Part shown: in pieces, positions 1 through 9,400 of the stretch | Position numbering within the stretch: the stretch's first letter is position 1 | How the letters are laid out: each line of letters opens with the position of its first letter | From: Pseudomonadota bacterium | GTDB lineage: Bacteria > Chloroflexota > Ktedonobacteria > Ktedonobacterales > JADMIN01 | Length of the DNA stretch: 37,696 nt | Assembly: GCA_021324535.1 (NCBI GenBank) | Contig: JAJPIU010000022.1 | Location: 1-37,696 of the forward strand | Direction: 5' to 3' | Program-made: the position numbers and the translations under genes | Notes under the pieces: generated by a model | Database searches by the model: none | Seen by the model: only the letters and a program-made list of their open reading frames with translations | What the model was told of the DNA's origin: nothing

Positions 1-65
1 ACCTCTACCTCGACGAGCGCGCCATCCAACCCCACCACCGCGCAGCTACATGCTTTCGCCAACAT
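1..65 (-). CDS. YifB/ComM family Mg-chelatase-like AAA ATPase, N-terminal fragment
   Basis: Only the first 21 codons are in the window; the gene runs off the left edge. The translation begins MLAKACSCAVVGLDGALVEV, which matches the conserved start of the YifB/ComM family (M-L-A-[KR]-x-x-S-x-A-V-x-G-x-x-x-x-x-V-E-V). A good ribosome binding site (AGAGAGGA on the minus strand, roughly positions 73-80) sits about 8 bases before the ATG. ComM proteins are hexameric helicase-like AAA+ ATPases; in naturally transformable bacteria ComM promotes branch migration during integration of DNA. The gene diverges from the kinase/ATPase operon that starts at 492. The family call rests on a short match, so it is likely but not certain. 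Confidence 0.7.
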   Translation of the reverse strand, partial: MLAKACSCAVVGLDGALVEVE

Positions 66-491
66 ACGCGCCGTCCTCTCTTATCGCTCGATCCTGATCG
101 ATCCACCAGTCGCTTGCCATCTCCGCTCTATTATGAACGGCTGATGTGCGCTGTCAAGCAGGGTAGTAGGAATGGCGCGACCAACAATTTTTGCATCTGT
201 CCAAGAGTAACTTCCGCTTTTTGTCCGTGGCGCTGTATTGAATAGTTCAGAGCATCCAGGTGAACAGCGCCACAGGTCTGATCTATATGCGTCAGCTCGC
301 TACACTCAGTAGGTGTTCTCTCCCACGTGCGCGGAGTTTACCCAGACGTAAACGTTGTAGCACGTAACATAATGTATGTATCTGTGCCTTATATAACTTC
401 ATATAACTTCGAGGTCTGTTGATCATTCAGTAAGCGCAGGGCAACGAACGTCCAAAAACGGAGACCGGCTGCAACACAGAAAGGGTTCCAC
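66..491. promoter_or_regulatory. Divergent intergenic region between the YifB/ComM-like gene and the kinase operon
   Basis: This stretch of 426 bases has no convincing gene; short open frames in it do not resemble known proteins. It becomes clearly AT-rich just before the operon: the line 361-420 has 20 G/C of 60. It must carry the promoters of both divergent genes, but I cannot pick a confident -35/-10 pair. TATAAC-like -10 candidates lie inside a perfect 10-base tandem duplication at 391-410. The kinase gene has its own ribosome binding site (AAAGGG at about 480-485). Confidence 0.5.
391..410. repeat. Perfect 10-bp tandem duplication upstream of the kinase operon
   Basis: The unit ATATAACTTC occurs twice back to back, about 80 bases before the start codon of the 1350-aa protein. 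One unit is close to one helical turn, so a regulator could bind both copies on the same face. Each copy also contains a TATAAC hexamer that could serve as a -10 element. Confidence 0.7.
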
Positions 492-3400
492 ATGGCAAAG
501 CTCATTCACGCAGGAGAGTTCGCGACGGAGAGCGAAAAGCGTACAGCGTATCATCTCAAAGACAACCTCCCGGCCAAATGGGTGATCATCACCAACAAGG
601 TACTTCCCACGCAGAACGGCAATTCTTATGAGATTGATTTCATCGTCATTGGCGATCACCAGGTGTTTGTACTCGACGACAAAGCCTGGTTTGGCGAATT
701 ACGTGGGGATGATCAGTATTGGATACTCAACGGCGAGTCCAGGCGAAGTCCCTTGAACACCCTTGATATGGCGGCGAAGGTGTTACGGGGCCGCATCGAG
801 AGCAAGGTTCCATCGGTTCGAAACCAAAACTCCTTTTATGTCTATCCAGGAGTCATTTTGCCATCGCAAGGAGTGAGCGTCAACCTGAGCGACTCCCGCA
901 GCCGCGATCATATCTTTCGCTCTGATACAGTGTGCCACCAGTTACGAAGATTAGATGCAGATACCCCGCGAGGAAATGAACTGGTCGGCTTCCATTGCGC
1001 CGAAATAGAAAAGTGTTTGGTAGATTTGGAGAGGCGTGCTCAGACGCCGAGGCTGATCGGCGAGTATCGGATCGAAGAAGTGATCGCTCAACGGCCCGGC
1101 ATGCGTCTGTTCCGTGCAACCATTGAGGAAGTTGGCGTTTCCCGACCCAGGCTGTTGTATGTATACGATCTGGGCAATCCAGCCGAGCGTGGCGACAGCG
1201 AGGAGTTCTATCGGCGGGAGTGCGAGGCGCTGCGCAAACTACGAAACACTGGTCTTTGCCCTGAGTTTAGCGATCCTTTTCGCTGGTCTGACAATTTCCT
1301 TGTGTTGCCAGTCACGCCGCCTGATGGAAAGTCGCTCAGTGACGAGCCTACGCCACAACGCCATAGTGAACTGCTCCAGGAGCTTGCGCTTGCCGAAGTA
1401 GCTCTCCGGGGCCTTGCAAAGATGCACCAGGAGGGCGTCATCCATCGGGCGATTGCGCCGGATGCGCTGTATGTCACCACGAAAGGCGCTTCTCCCAAGA
1501 TCGTGTTCACCAACTTCTACGCCGCGCGATTGGGCGGCGCCTCGATTGCCGTCAACCTGGATCAACTCAGGCTGACAGACCCTTATGCGGCGCCGGAACT
1601 GGCAGGGAGCTATGGTGGGGCACAGGCGGCTTCGGACACATGGAGTCTTGCACTTGTTTTCTTTGAACGGCTCAGCGGGCGCTCGATCACCGAATTGAGC
1701 ATCGACGCTAAAAACGGAGCGATTCCGCGCCTGGAAGATCGCTGGACGGACGAAGAACCAAAGATACTGAGTGAGATCACTAGCATCTTTCAGAGCGCGC
1801 TTGCGGTTGATCCCTGCGTGCGCTTCTCCCCAAGTGAGGTAGCGGACTTCCTAAGCGACCAGATCAAACTATTGCGCGCCGAGTCGGCCACCAAGTCAGA
1901 TGCAGGGGAAAAACCTCTGTTGAATGGGAGATACAAGGCGCTTCGGGTAGTCGGCAGGGGGACTACTGTCATCACCTACCTTGCTTACGATGAAGTCACA
2001 GGCGCCAATATCGCGCTGCAAAAGTTCATCCGTCCTGAAGAGGCTTTTGAGATGGTCAGGAAAGAGTGGGCTGCGCTGGAAAACCTCACGAGCCCCTATA
2101 TTGCCAGAATTCGCTATGTTTTTAGCGCAAAGGATGATGTGCAAATCGCGATGGACTACATCCCTGGCCCAACGCTTGAAGCCCTGGCGAACGAGTTTCC
2201 CTGGCCGCTGGATCGCTGGCGTTCATTGGCGCATGGCTTAATCGAGGGAGTCGCCGCCCTGGAAGGGCAGGGAATACGGCATCGTGATATCAAACCGGCA
2301 AATATTATCTTGCACACAGCAGATGATCGGCCTGTACTGGTTGATTTTGGCTTTGCCGTTCGCTATAATGAGGCAAGCCCAGCCGCTGGAACTCCCCGCT
2401 ATTGGCCACCGGAGGCCAGCGGCGCAGCCACCCCACCGGAGAGCTGTGATCGCTATGCGCTGGCGGTGGTGTTGTATCAGACGCTGATCGGATCGTTGCC
2501 TGCCCCTCAGGACTCCATTGAGGACGACATGGGGTATCTGCAAATGGAGCGCCCTGAACTCAGTCAGGAGGACGAGAAAACAATCAGAGAATGCCTGAGT
2601 GTACTGCGCGACGCATTTGATCCGAATCCCCAAAAACGCCCGAACTCCATTCAGGAGTTTCGTCAGCGACTGGAAGCAGCGATGCGCCCACCAGTGGAAG
2701 AGACACTTGCGTTGCTAGCTCCTGTTCCCTTGGAGGCCCAGTCTGTTGAGACGCATGACGACGCGAAACAAGGTGGGGCGCTCAGTGAGCGGATCAATCC
2801 CTGGATAGACGACATCCGTAGCCTCTATCGCAACAGCGCGATCGGCAACGCTAACAACCGTGGGCTGGATACGGATTTTGTACGCGAGACGTATGTCCCT
2901 ACACGGCTAGATACCGCTGTGCTTCCTAACATCATCAAGCGCCGACCAAAGGCGTTGTTTCTTTCCGGCAACCCAGGAGACGGCAAGACAGCATTCCTGG
3001 AGCAGGTGCGCGCAGCGTTGATTGCCCAGGGAGCCGAGACGGTGGAGGCTGACGCTAGCGGGTGGGAGTTTCGTCTGAACGGCCATACCTTCCGTAGTTG
3101 CTACGACGCTTCGGAGTCACATGAGGGCATGAGTGCAGACGAGCAATTGGAACGCCGTCTGGGTGGACTGGAGGGCCGAACAGAACAGGGCGTATCGCTT
3201 ACTACGCTAGTCGCGATCAACGATGGGCGGCTTGCCGATTTCTTCACTCGCAAGAAGGCGACATTTGGCTGGCTGGCGCAGTATGTGCTGGCGAAGCCTG
3301 ACCCCAGACGTTCTACAACAATCAACGGTGTCGAGCAGCTCTTCGAGAAGCCCGTCTGGGTGATCGATCTTAAACGTCGCGCGTTTGTGCGCCTGCCTGG

Positions 3401-4544
3401 CGCAAATGGCGCAAATGGCACACACTCGCTTTTACTGGCCACGCTCGACAAACTGGTTGACCGGACACAGTGGAACATCTGTGAATCATGCAGCGCACGG
3501 GATGTCTGCCCCTTGCGGCGCAACGCCATGGCGCTCCGCGAGGCGGCCAGTCAGGAGCGACTGGATTACCTCTTTACACTGATCCACTTGCGACGCCAGC
3601 GCCACATCACGATGCGCGATCTGCGTTCTGCGCTAGCCTATACACTGACGGCGGATCACGGCTGCGCGGATGTTCATCGCGCCGTAAAGGATGGTGACCT
3701 GAACTCGTTACGTGCTCTACGTGATCTTGCCTTCTGGCGCGCCGTGTTTAGCGATGTCACGGGAGCTGACGATCTGCTGGCGGAGTTTGCTCGCCTCGAT
3801 CCGGCACGTTTCCCACAGCCGCGTCTGGATCGCTTCCTCCACTTTCATCAGGATGACGCTGATAGCATGGATCGTGCGATGTTGTTCCGCGATAGGACTG
3901 ACATGCCGAAGCGCACGCTCTATGAGAGCGAGGGCGAATGGCTGGGCGCAATGAAACGCCGACTCTATTTTGAGAGCGTCGGGCCGGAGGAGAACGCGAA
4001 CGCGCCCACCTGGCGAGAACTGGCGCCCTACCGATACAGCAACGAGTATTTCGCCTTGCTGGCAGGCGGGGGGAATAAACAAGAAGCCCTCAGGCGCTTG
4101 GCGGTGGGTATGCTGCGCTCCGAGGGGGTCAATATCCGCCCACGCGCAGGGTTTGGTATCAAGGTCAACGCCTCCGAGGAGCAACAGCTTGTCATCTTGA
4201 AAGAGTTCCCACTAGATCGATTTAGTCTCAAGCCGGGGGATAGCAATGGCCACATCGAGACCATCCCCGAAACGCTGATCTTGACGCACTGGCGCGACAA
4301 TCAACCCTACTATCGGCTGGAATTGACGCTGGATCATTTCGAGTTGCTGATGCGCATGGCGGATGGCTTGCTCAATACCGCGCCGGAGTTCCAACCGTTG
4401 CTCGAAGACCTGCAACCGTTCAAGCACGCGCTGCTTTTGAGCGAGGCCAACGATATTACGCTGGTCGAGCGCCAGACGAAGGTAAGCCTGTTCACCCAGC
4501 GCGACAACAAAATAGTGTTGCGCGCCGATCAAGGCGCACTTTAG
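492..4544 (+). CDS. NERD - pseudokinase - Ser/Thr kinase - P-loop ATPase protein (MAD6/PglW-like defence kinase)
   Basis: First gene of a three-gene operon, probably anti-phage. Residues 1-120 form a NERD-type nuclease-like domain: E13/E15, I48-D49 and the D62-D63-K64 patch resemble its acidic/Lys active site. Residues about 188-465 are a degenerate kinase: the catalytic loop reads H318-R-A320 instead of HRD and the DFG position reads T340-N-F. Residues about 477-745 are a second kinase with a Gly-rich loop (G488-R-G490), H597-R-D599-I-K601-P-x-N604 and D618-F-G620. Its VAIK lysine position appears to be Q510, with K511 next to it. A Walker A motif GNPGDGKT (826-833), a Walker-B-like AIND (908-911) and a Cys cluster (C997, C1000, C1006) follow, reminiscent of DptF. 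AAAGGG precedes the ATG at a spacing of about 6. From memory, size and neighbours match MAD6 of MADS; BREX PglW also joins NERD and kinase. The substrate is unknown. Confidence 0.8.
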   Translation: MAKLIHAGEFATESEKRTAYHLKDNLPAKWVIITNKVLPTQNGNSYEIDFIVIGDHQVFVLDDKAWFGELRGDDQYWILNGESRRSPLNTLDMAAKVLRGRIESKVPSVRNQNSFYVYPGVILPSQGVSVNLSDSRSRDHIFRSDTVCHQLRRLDADTPRGNELVGFHCAEIEKCLVDLERRAQTPRLIGEYRIEEVIAQRPGMRLFRATIEEVGVSRPRLLYVYDLGNPAERGDSEEFYRRECEALRKLRNTGLCPEFSDPFRWSDNFLVLPVTPPDGKSLSDEPTPQRHSELLQELALAEVALRGLAKMHQEGVIHRAIAPDALYVTTKGASPKIVFTNFYAARLGGASIAVNLDQLRLTDPYAAPELAGSYGGAQAASDTWSLALVFFERLSGRSITELSIDAKNGAIPRLEDRWTDEEPKILSEITSIFQSALAVDPCVRFSPSEVADFLSDQIKLLRAESATKSDAGEKPLLNGRYKALRVVGRGTTVITYLAYDEVTGANIALQKFIRPEEAFEMVRKEWAALENLTSPYIARIRYVFSAKDDVQIAMDYIPGPTLEALANEFPWPLDRWRSLAHGLIEGVAALEGQGIRHRDIKPANIILHTADDRPVLVDFGFAVRYNEASPAAGTPRYWPPEASGAATPPESCDRYALAVVLYQTLIGSLPAPQDSIEDDMGYLQMERPELSQEDEKTIRECLSVLRDAFDPNPQKRPNSIQEFRQRLEAAMRPPVEETLALLAPVPLEAQSVETHDDAKQGGALSERINPWIDDIRSLYRNSAIGNANNRGLDTDFVRETYVPTRLDTAVLPNIIKRRPKALFLSGNPGDGKTAFLEQVRAALIAQGAETVEADASGWEFRLNGHTFRSCYDASESHEGMSADEQLERRLGGLEGRTEQGVSLTTLVAINDGRLADFFTRKKATFGWLAQYVLAKPDPRRSTTINGVEQLFEKPVWVIDLKRRAFVRLPGANGANGTHSLLLATLDKLVDRTQWNICESCSARDVCPLRRNAMALREAASQERLDYLFTLIHLRRQRHITMRDLRSALAYTLTADHGCADVHRAVKDGDLNSLRALRDLAFWRAVFSDVTGADDLLAEFARLDPARFPQPRLDRFLHFHQDDADSMDRAMLFRDRTDMPKRTLYESEGEWLGAMKRRLYFESVGPEENANAPTWRELAPYRYSNEYFALLAGGGNKQEALRRLAVGMLRSEGVNIRPRAGFGIKVNASEEQQLVILKEFPLDRFSLKPGDSNGHIETIPETLILTHWRDNQPYYRLELTLDHFELLMRMADGLLNTAPEFQPLLEDLQPFKHALLLSEANDITLVERQTKVSLFTQRDNKIVLRADQGAL

Positions 4545-4580
4545 ACGAGAGGCCAGAAAGGCGAGAAAGGATTGTTTGCG

Positions 4581-6347
4581 ATGAAGATTGTTTTGCCAAA
4601 AGAGATGAGAGGAACAACGTTTTCCCAGGCGCTCAGTTTAGAGCTCAACGGATTTGACGTTGACCATTTCCTCCCGACATTTTTCTTTAAGGCGCTAGCA
4701 GATGGACTTCAGGCAGGGCAACGCCCTAACGATCCTGAGGCCATCGGAAAATACATAAGCAAACTTGCCAGTCATCCTGATATACGAATTGAAGAGCCAG
4801 ATAGGTATAAAACGTTAGAACGGCTTGTACGCACTGAATTGATCGAAGTTGGAACAGTTGGCCAACAACGGCGAGGCGAACAGATTATCACAGTAACACC
4901 ATATACTATATTGTCTCACAAAGTTGGCCTTCCGAAAGCTGGCTCACGCCAAAGAGGTGTTGATTCGTTTCTTTACCAGGCAATGCTTGGTTCCTGTGGG
5001 GGAACAAACTTTGAAGCGCGGGAAATGCTGAAAGAATACCTGAAGAGGGTCTTTGCCAAAGGTGTCATCATCAACCCTCCACCACAATTGGGTGGCTATT
5101 ATGATGGTACTACGGCGCTTGATACTATGACACGCCTCTCTTTGGCATTTTTGGATGGGTTCGATGCCACCCCAGTGGGGAAGAGAGAATCGCGAACACT
5201 CCTAGCCTCGGCTTGTCCGTTATTAGCCCAGATGCTTGGCGAAGATTTGCTGCGCTACCTGTTTTTCTTTGGCGATAAGATGCCCACACAGGCGTTGACA
5301 TATAACTTCCAGGCATTGATCAGCTTTGAGCTGTTTGTCTACACCCTCAAGCATGTGACCGCGCTCAACCAACTGGTACAGACACCAGAGATATTACCAG
5401 CGGCGATGTGCGATGACATGGAGCCATCGCCGCCGGACATCTACCTGGACTTTACGAACGAGCCGCATAGCCTTAGTCAAGAGATGGCGCGTAGTTGCGT
5501 GCGGCGCGACATCGAGTCCTACCAGCGATATCTTGGAACTATCTTACTGCTGCGCTTGCTCGATGGATATGTGGGCAAGTTCAAACGAACCAAAGCGAAA
5601 GAGATCGAAGCTGCGCTCGATGGCGCGGCCTCTGGGCCGCACTACCTTCAGGGATTGCTCGAATTGTTACATCACCCCCAATTTGAGGGTCTCTTCGAAA
5701 CAAGAGCACAGGATGACGAAGATAAGATTCTTGATGCGACGAAAGCGGCAATATCTAGCGGTGCTAAGGGCGATAAGAGTGCTGATGATGCCGATGATAG
5801 TGACAGCGATACAAATCCTCGTGCATACTTTGACGAGATAGCTCAAGGTGCAACAACCAATATAGAGCGAGTCGCCAAACTGCTTACCGAAGCGCAACAA
5901 AAAGAAGGTTTACGCCACTACGCAGCATGGTTCTGGGGCGTTGGTGGACTGACCAAGCCCTATGGCATACTGGCCGGTACCCTCAAAGGACGGCAGTCGT
6001 GGCATTATGCGCCTAGCAACGATCTGTTGGCGGTGCTTGTACAGTTGGCGACAGTGGCCATTCCCTCCGAAGAGGGGGCCAAAATGCCCGCCGCACAGCA
6101 ACGCATCAATCCCAAAGAGCAGAAGGCTGAGCCGGTGCGCCTGCAAGAGTTCCTGGACTATCTCCATACGCGCTTCGGCATCCTAATTAACCGACCACCC
6201 GCACCCTACTCCGGGGCCGAGGCTGCCTCGGCGGCGCGCGACAACCTACGCGCCATGTTGGCGCGGCTCCGTCAGATGGGCGTCTTCAGCGATCTCTCTG
6301 ACGACTTCACCGTCCAGGAACTCCGTCCGCCATACACGGGCGCGTAG
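4581..6347 (+). CDS. Uncharacterised middle component of the kinase/HerA operon (MAD7-like)
   Basis: This protein has 588 residues, no signal peptide, no obvious membrane segment and no catalytic motif I recognise. A short acidic, low-complexity linker (about residues 390-413, rich in Asp/Ser) separates a mainly helical N-terminal part from a C-terminal part. The C-terminal part contains a W-H-Y-A-P-S-N-D-L-L stretch near residue 475. It ends in a region that could be a winged helix (about 520-588). ATG 4581 is preferred, with GAGAAAGG about 10 bases upstream; an in-frame TTG at 4572 would add three residues. It lies 36 bases after the kinase gene and 62 before the HerA-like gene, so the three are probably co-transcribed and co-functional. 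Its position and length fit MAD7 of MADS, or the DptG slot in DptFGH, but that is context, not homology I can demonstrate. Parts of it are AT-rich (4801-4860 has 24 G/C of 60). Confidence 0.75.
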   Translation: MKIVLPKEMRGTTFSQALSLELNGFDVDHFLPTFFFKALADGLQAGQRPNDPEAIGKYISKLASHPDIRIEEPDRYKTLERLVRTELIEVGTVGQQRRGEQIITVTPYTILSHKVGLPKAGSRQRGVDSFLYQAMLGSCGGTNFEAREMLKEYLKRVFAKGVIINPPPQLGGYYDGTTALDTMTRLSLAFLDGFDATPVGKRESRTLLASACPLLAQMLGEDLLRYLFFFGDKMPTQALTYNFQALISFELFVYTLKHVTALNQLVQTPEILPAAMCDDMEPSPPDIYLDFTNEPHSLSQEMARSCVRRDIESYQRYLGTILLLRLLDGYVGKFKRTKAKEIEAALDGAASGPHYLQGLLELLHHPQFEGLFETRAQDDEDKILDATKAAISSGAKGDKSADDADDSDSDTNPRAYFDEIAQGATTNIERVAKLLTEAQQKEGLRHYAAWFWGVGGLTKPYGILAGTLKGRQSWHYAPSNDLLAVLVQLATVAIPSEEGAKMPAAQQRINPKEQKAEPVRLQEFLDYLHTRFGILINRPPAPYSGAEAASAARDNLRAMLARLRQMGVFSDLSDDFTVQELRPPYTGA

Positions 6348-6409
6348 GCCCAAACGTCGGTTCCTGCGAATATTGTCATTCTGCATACACCAAAGGATAT
6401 GAACTCGCC

Positions 6410-9400
6410 ATGATAACGACAGACACCACTGATGTTACAACTATCTCCACACAGGTAGCCGGTTTGCTCGCCGAAGAGCTCGCCCGGCGCCAGCAATCTG
6501 CGCAACCTGGCCATTGCGCGCGTGTAGATTATCTCGCGCCCGATATTGCCCAGCGTGTACTCGACCGCCTGAAGCAGTTACACCCTGATCTCACCTGCGC
6601 CATCTTAACCCATGAGCAGACGGCGACTCCTCCGTTCATCACTACGGACCAAGCCATCGAACTGCGCAACCGCAAGCAGGGAGCCTTCTGTTTGTTCGTG
6701 CCAACCACTGTGGTAGATGCTGCGCTCACCTCGCTGGCAAATTCCTTTGAGGAGATAGACGGACGCGACCTCTATAAAGAGGCGCTCAAGCGCATCATGC
6801 AGGAAATAAAGCCTAAGGTGCGCGCCGTGCTGACGTTCGTGCGCCGAAAACGCCCACCTGCAAGCGATGAGCAGCAACTCGATTTTGCCGTTGCAGCCAG
6901 TGATCTAGCGAATCGTGGCAAGGAAGATACCATAGGGTACGAACTCTGGCGCGTCAATTTGATCCCCAACGGCAGTCCGACGTTTCAGGAAAACCTCAGT
7001 AGCAACTTCCGCAGTGTCCAGCGCTTGGCTCGCCCGAAAAAGATCACCGCGACGGCTCCTGAACGCATTGGAGAACTAGGGGTTACGCAGCAAACCGCTA
7101 AGCTCCTTACCTCGTTCTTTCAGGGACGCTCCATGAACGATGTGGCTACCTGGAGCCGTGATATCCTGGCATACCCTGAGCTTACTTTCGATCAGTGGGG
7201 GTTCCCCGAGGAGATTCGTAGCGATCTGGAGAAGGTAAGTGTCACACCGTTCACGAATCCGAAAAATGGCAGGCCCGAACGCTATACTCATATGGAACTC
7301 TCGAATGGAGATAGTGGCATTTTGGTCGCGCAGGTGGGGAAAAAGCGTGAGATCGTTGTGCGCTGGGAATGTGAACCCAGGCGTCCCAACAATCTCTCCA
7401 CCTGGCGCATTCAGGTTGTGCCGGAAGGCAGTGGCCTTGACATTACCGACGCCGACGATAACGGTTCTCCCGATCTGTATGGTGAAGAACACTCTTCTGT
7501 GCTGGATCAATTGGAACGTGATGTGCCAGCCTATCGCGGCTCCGCGCCGCGAGGGGAAGCGCACATTAAGCTCGATCTCGAGATCGAGAAGGAGGAATGG
7601 CCAAACTACCCCCTCTGTGTGCGTGTCATTCCACTCGACTCCGCCGGAAAGTTTATCCTCAATGCAGAAGATAAACCATTTTACGACGATAGCGAAGCGT
7701 TCTATCTGGAGCGCGCGTCAGAGGAGCCGCAAGCCACAGCGCGCGAACGGCGGGCCACGACGCCTACATTGGCCTATGGGCGTATTGCCTATGCGCTCGA
7801 CCAGCCGAAGACCGATGAGATCACCCCCCAAAGCGCACAACTCAGCCCAACGCTTGACGCCTTTACGCTCAAGCTGACCGGCAAAGGCGCTTCCACCACG
7901 CTGACGCTGCGACTAAGTCCTCTGCTGGTGGAGATCGAACGGAACGTTTTGGCCAACCACGGAACCGGCGGTCGCTATCGCCTGAGTATGGCCGAACCAG
8001 GACAGGCGACCTTCGACATGCTGGAATCGCTAGCGCTTGATCAGTACAAAGACGACAGCGCGTGGGCTGATTTTTGGAACACGCGCCGCCTCTTCTTCGA
8101 GCGGTTCAAGAAAGGTGAGAATGCCCGCGACTTGATCGAGACCGCCGAGTGGACAGCCGAACGCGCAAAGGCAGCGATCCGCTATGCGCAGGCCTATCGC
8201 GCGCTGCTCGATGAGCTGCGTTCCACTAGCGACAACGACACCCTACGTGCGGCGCTCACCGTGGATACATTGCTTGTGCAGGTCAAGGCGGCTGGCGGAG
8301 ACGATGAGGAGGCGGTCGTCACGCTGCCGACACATCCATTGCGCGCGGCGTGGGTGGCGACCTATACCCAATTGCTGGCGAAGTGGGAAGACAAGCTGCT
8401 TCAGATCGAGCCACGCAAGCGCAAGCATGCGCTCGATAAAGAACTCTTGCTGGGGCTTGCCCCCGCCAACACACCACCCATCGCCTATAGCAGCCTGACG
8501 GGCGCTCCTTTTCTGTATAGTCAAAATCTGTTGTTCTTTCATGGCGTTGCCCTGCCCGCCCACGTTCACGACCCCACTCGTCGGTGCAACGATCTTGCCC
8601 TCATGCTCACAGGCGCCAGCCTGGAGTATCCCAATGAGGATGTGCAGCCGGAGCGCCTTGTCGAATACCTCGACCGCTTTTACCAGTTACATCCCTATAT
8701 CGAAACGCTGGTGACGACGCTCGTCAACCCGGATCGCGGTCAACTCTTCGCCGATGCGCTTCAACAATGGCTACAGCCACCAATGCGCGTGGGGCGCGCC
8801 GCTGACGACGATGATGATATCGATACTCCCAACAAGCCTGCGCATGTGCAGGTCGCTGCGTTTGGCGAAGATATCTACCAAACGCCAACACGTCATCTCA
8901 CAAACATCCGTGCGCCGGAGCATAGTGGTGGATCATCCGATATACTGCTGCCACATATCGCTGTCACGCTCAATCCGCTGAGTCAGATAGAGACCTCACA
9001 TCTGCACGACGCGCACCTTGCTATTATTTCCGACTTCACCCGTCCCACTGTCGTCGCTGCTTCTGCTGATACTCAGGAGACGCATGCGAATTGCTATGCG
9101 CTCTATGGGTTAATCGCGCGCCTAGCCCCACAGTTCACCCAACGTGACGGCGCCCTGATCTGGCGACGCCAACTGATGGGCGATGCGCCAGGCGCAAATG
9201 AGGATCATCCTGCTGGCTCGGCGTTCACAGGTACACTGGCGGAGGTACAGGAAGCAATGTTACTGGCTGGCGGGCGACTGTTGAGCACCGCTCACCACGG
9301 TGCTCCGTTGGGCCAGGCGCGCCCGGCGCTCGAAATACGGTTGGATGTACAACAAGGCAAGATGCTGCAATCACTGCATAGCCACTCGGATTGGGTCATT

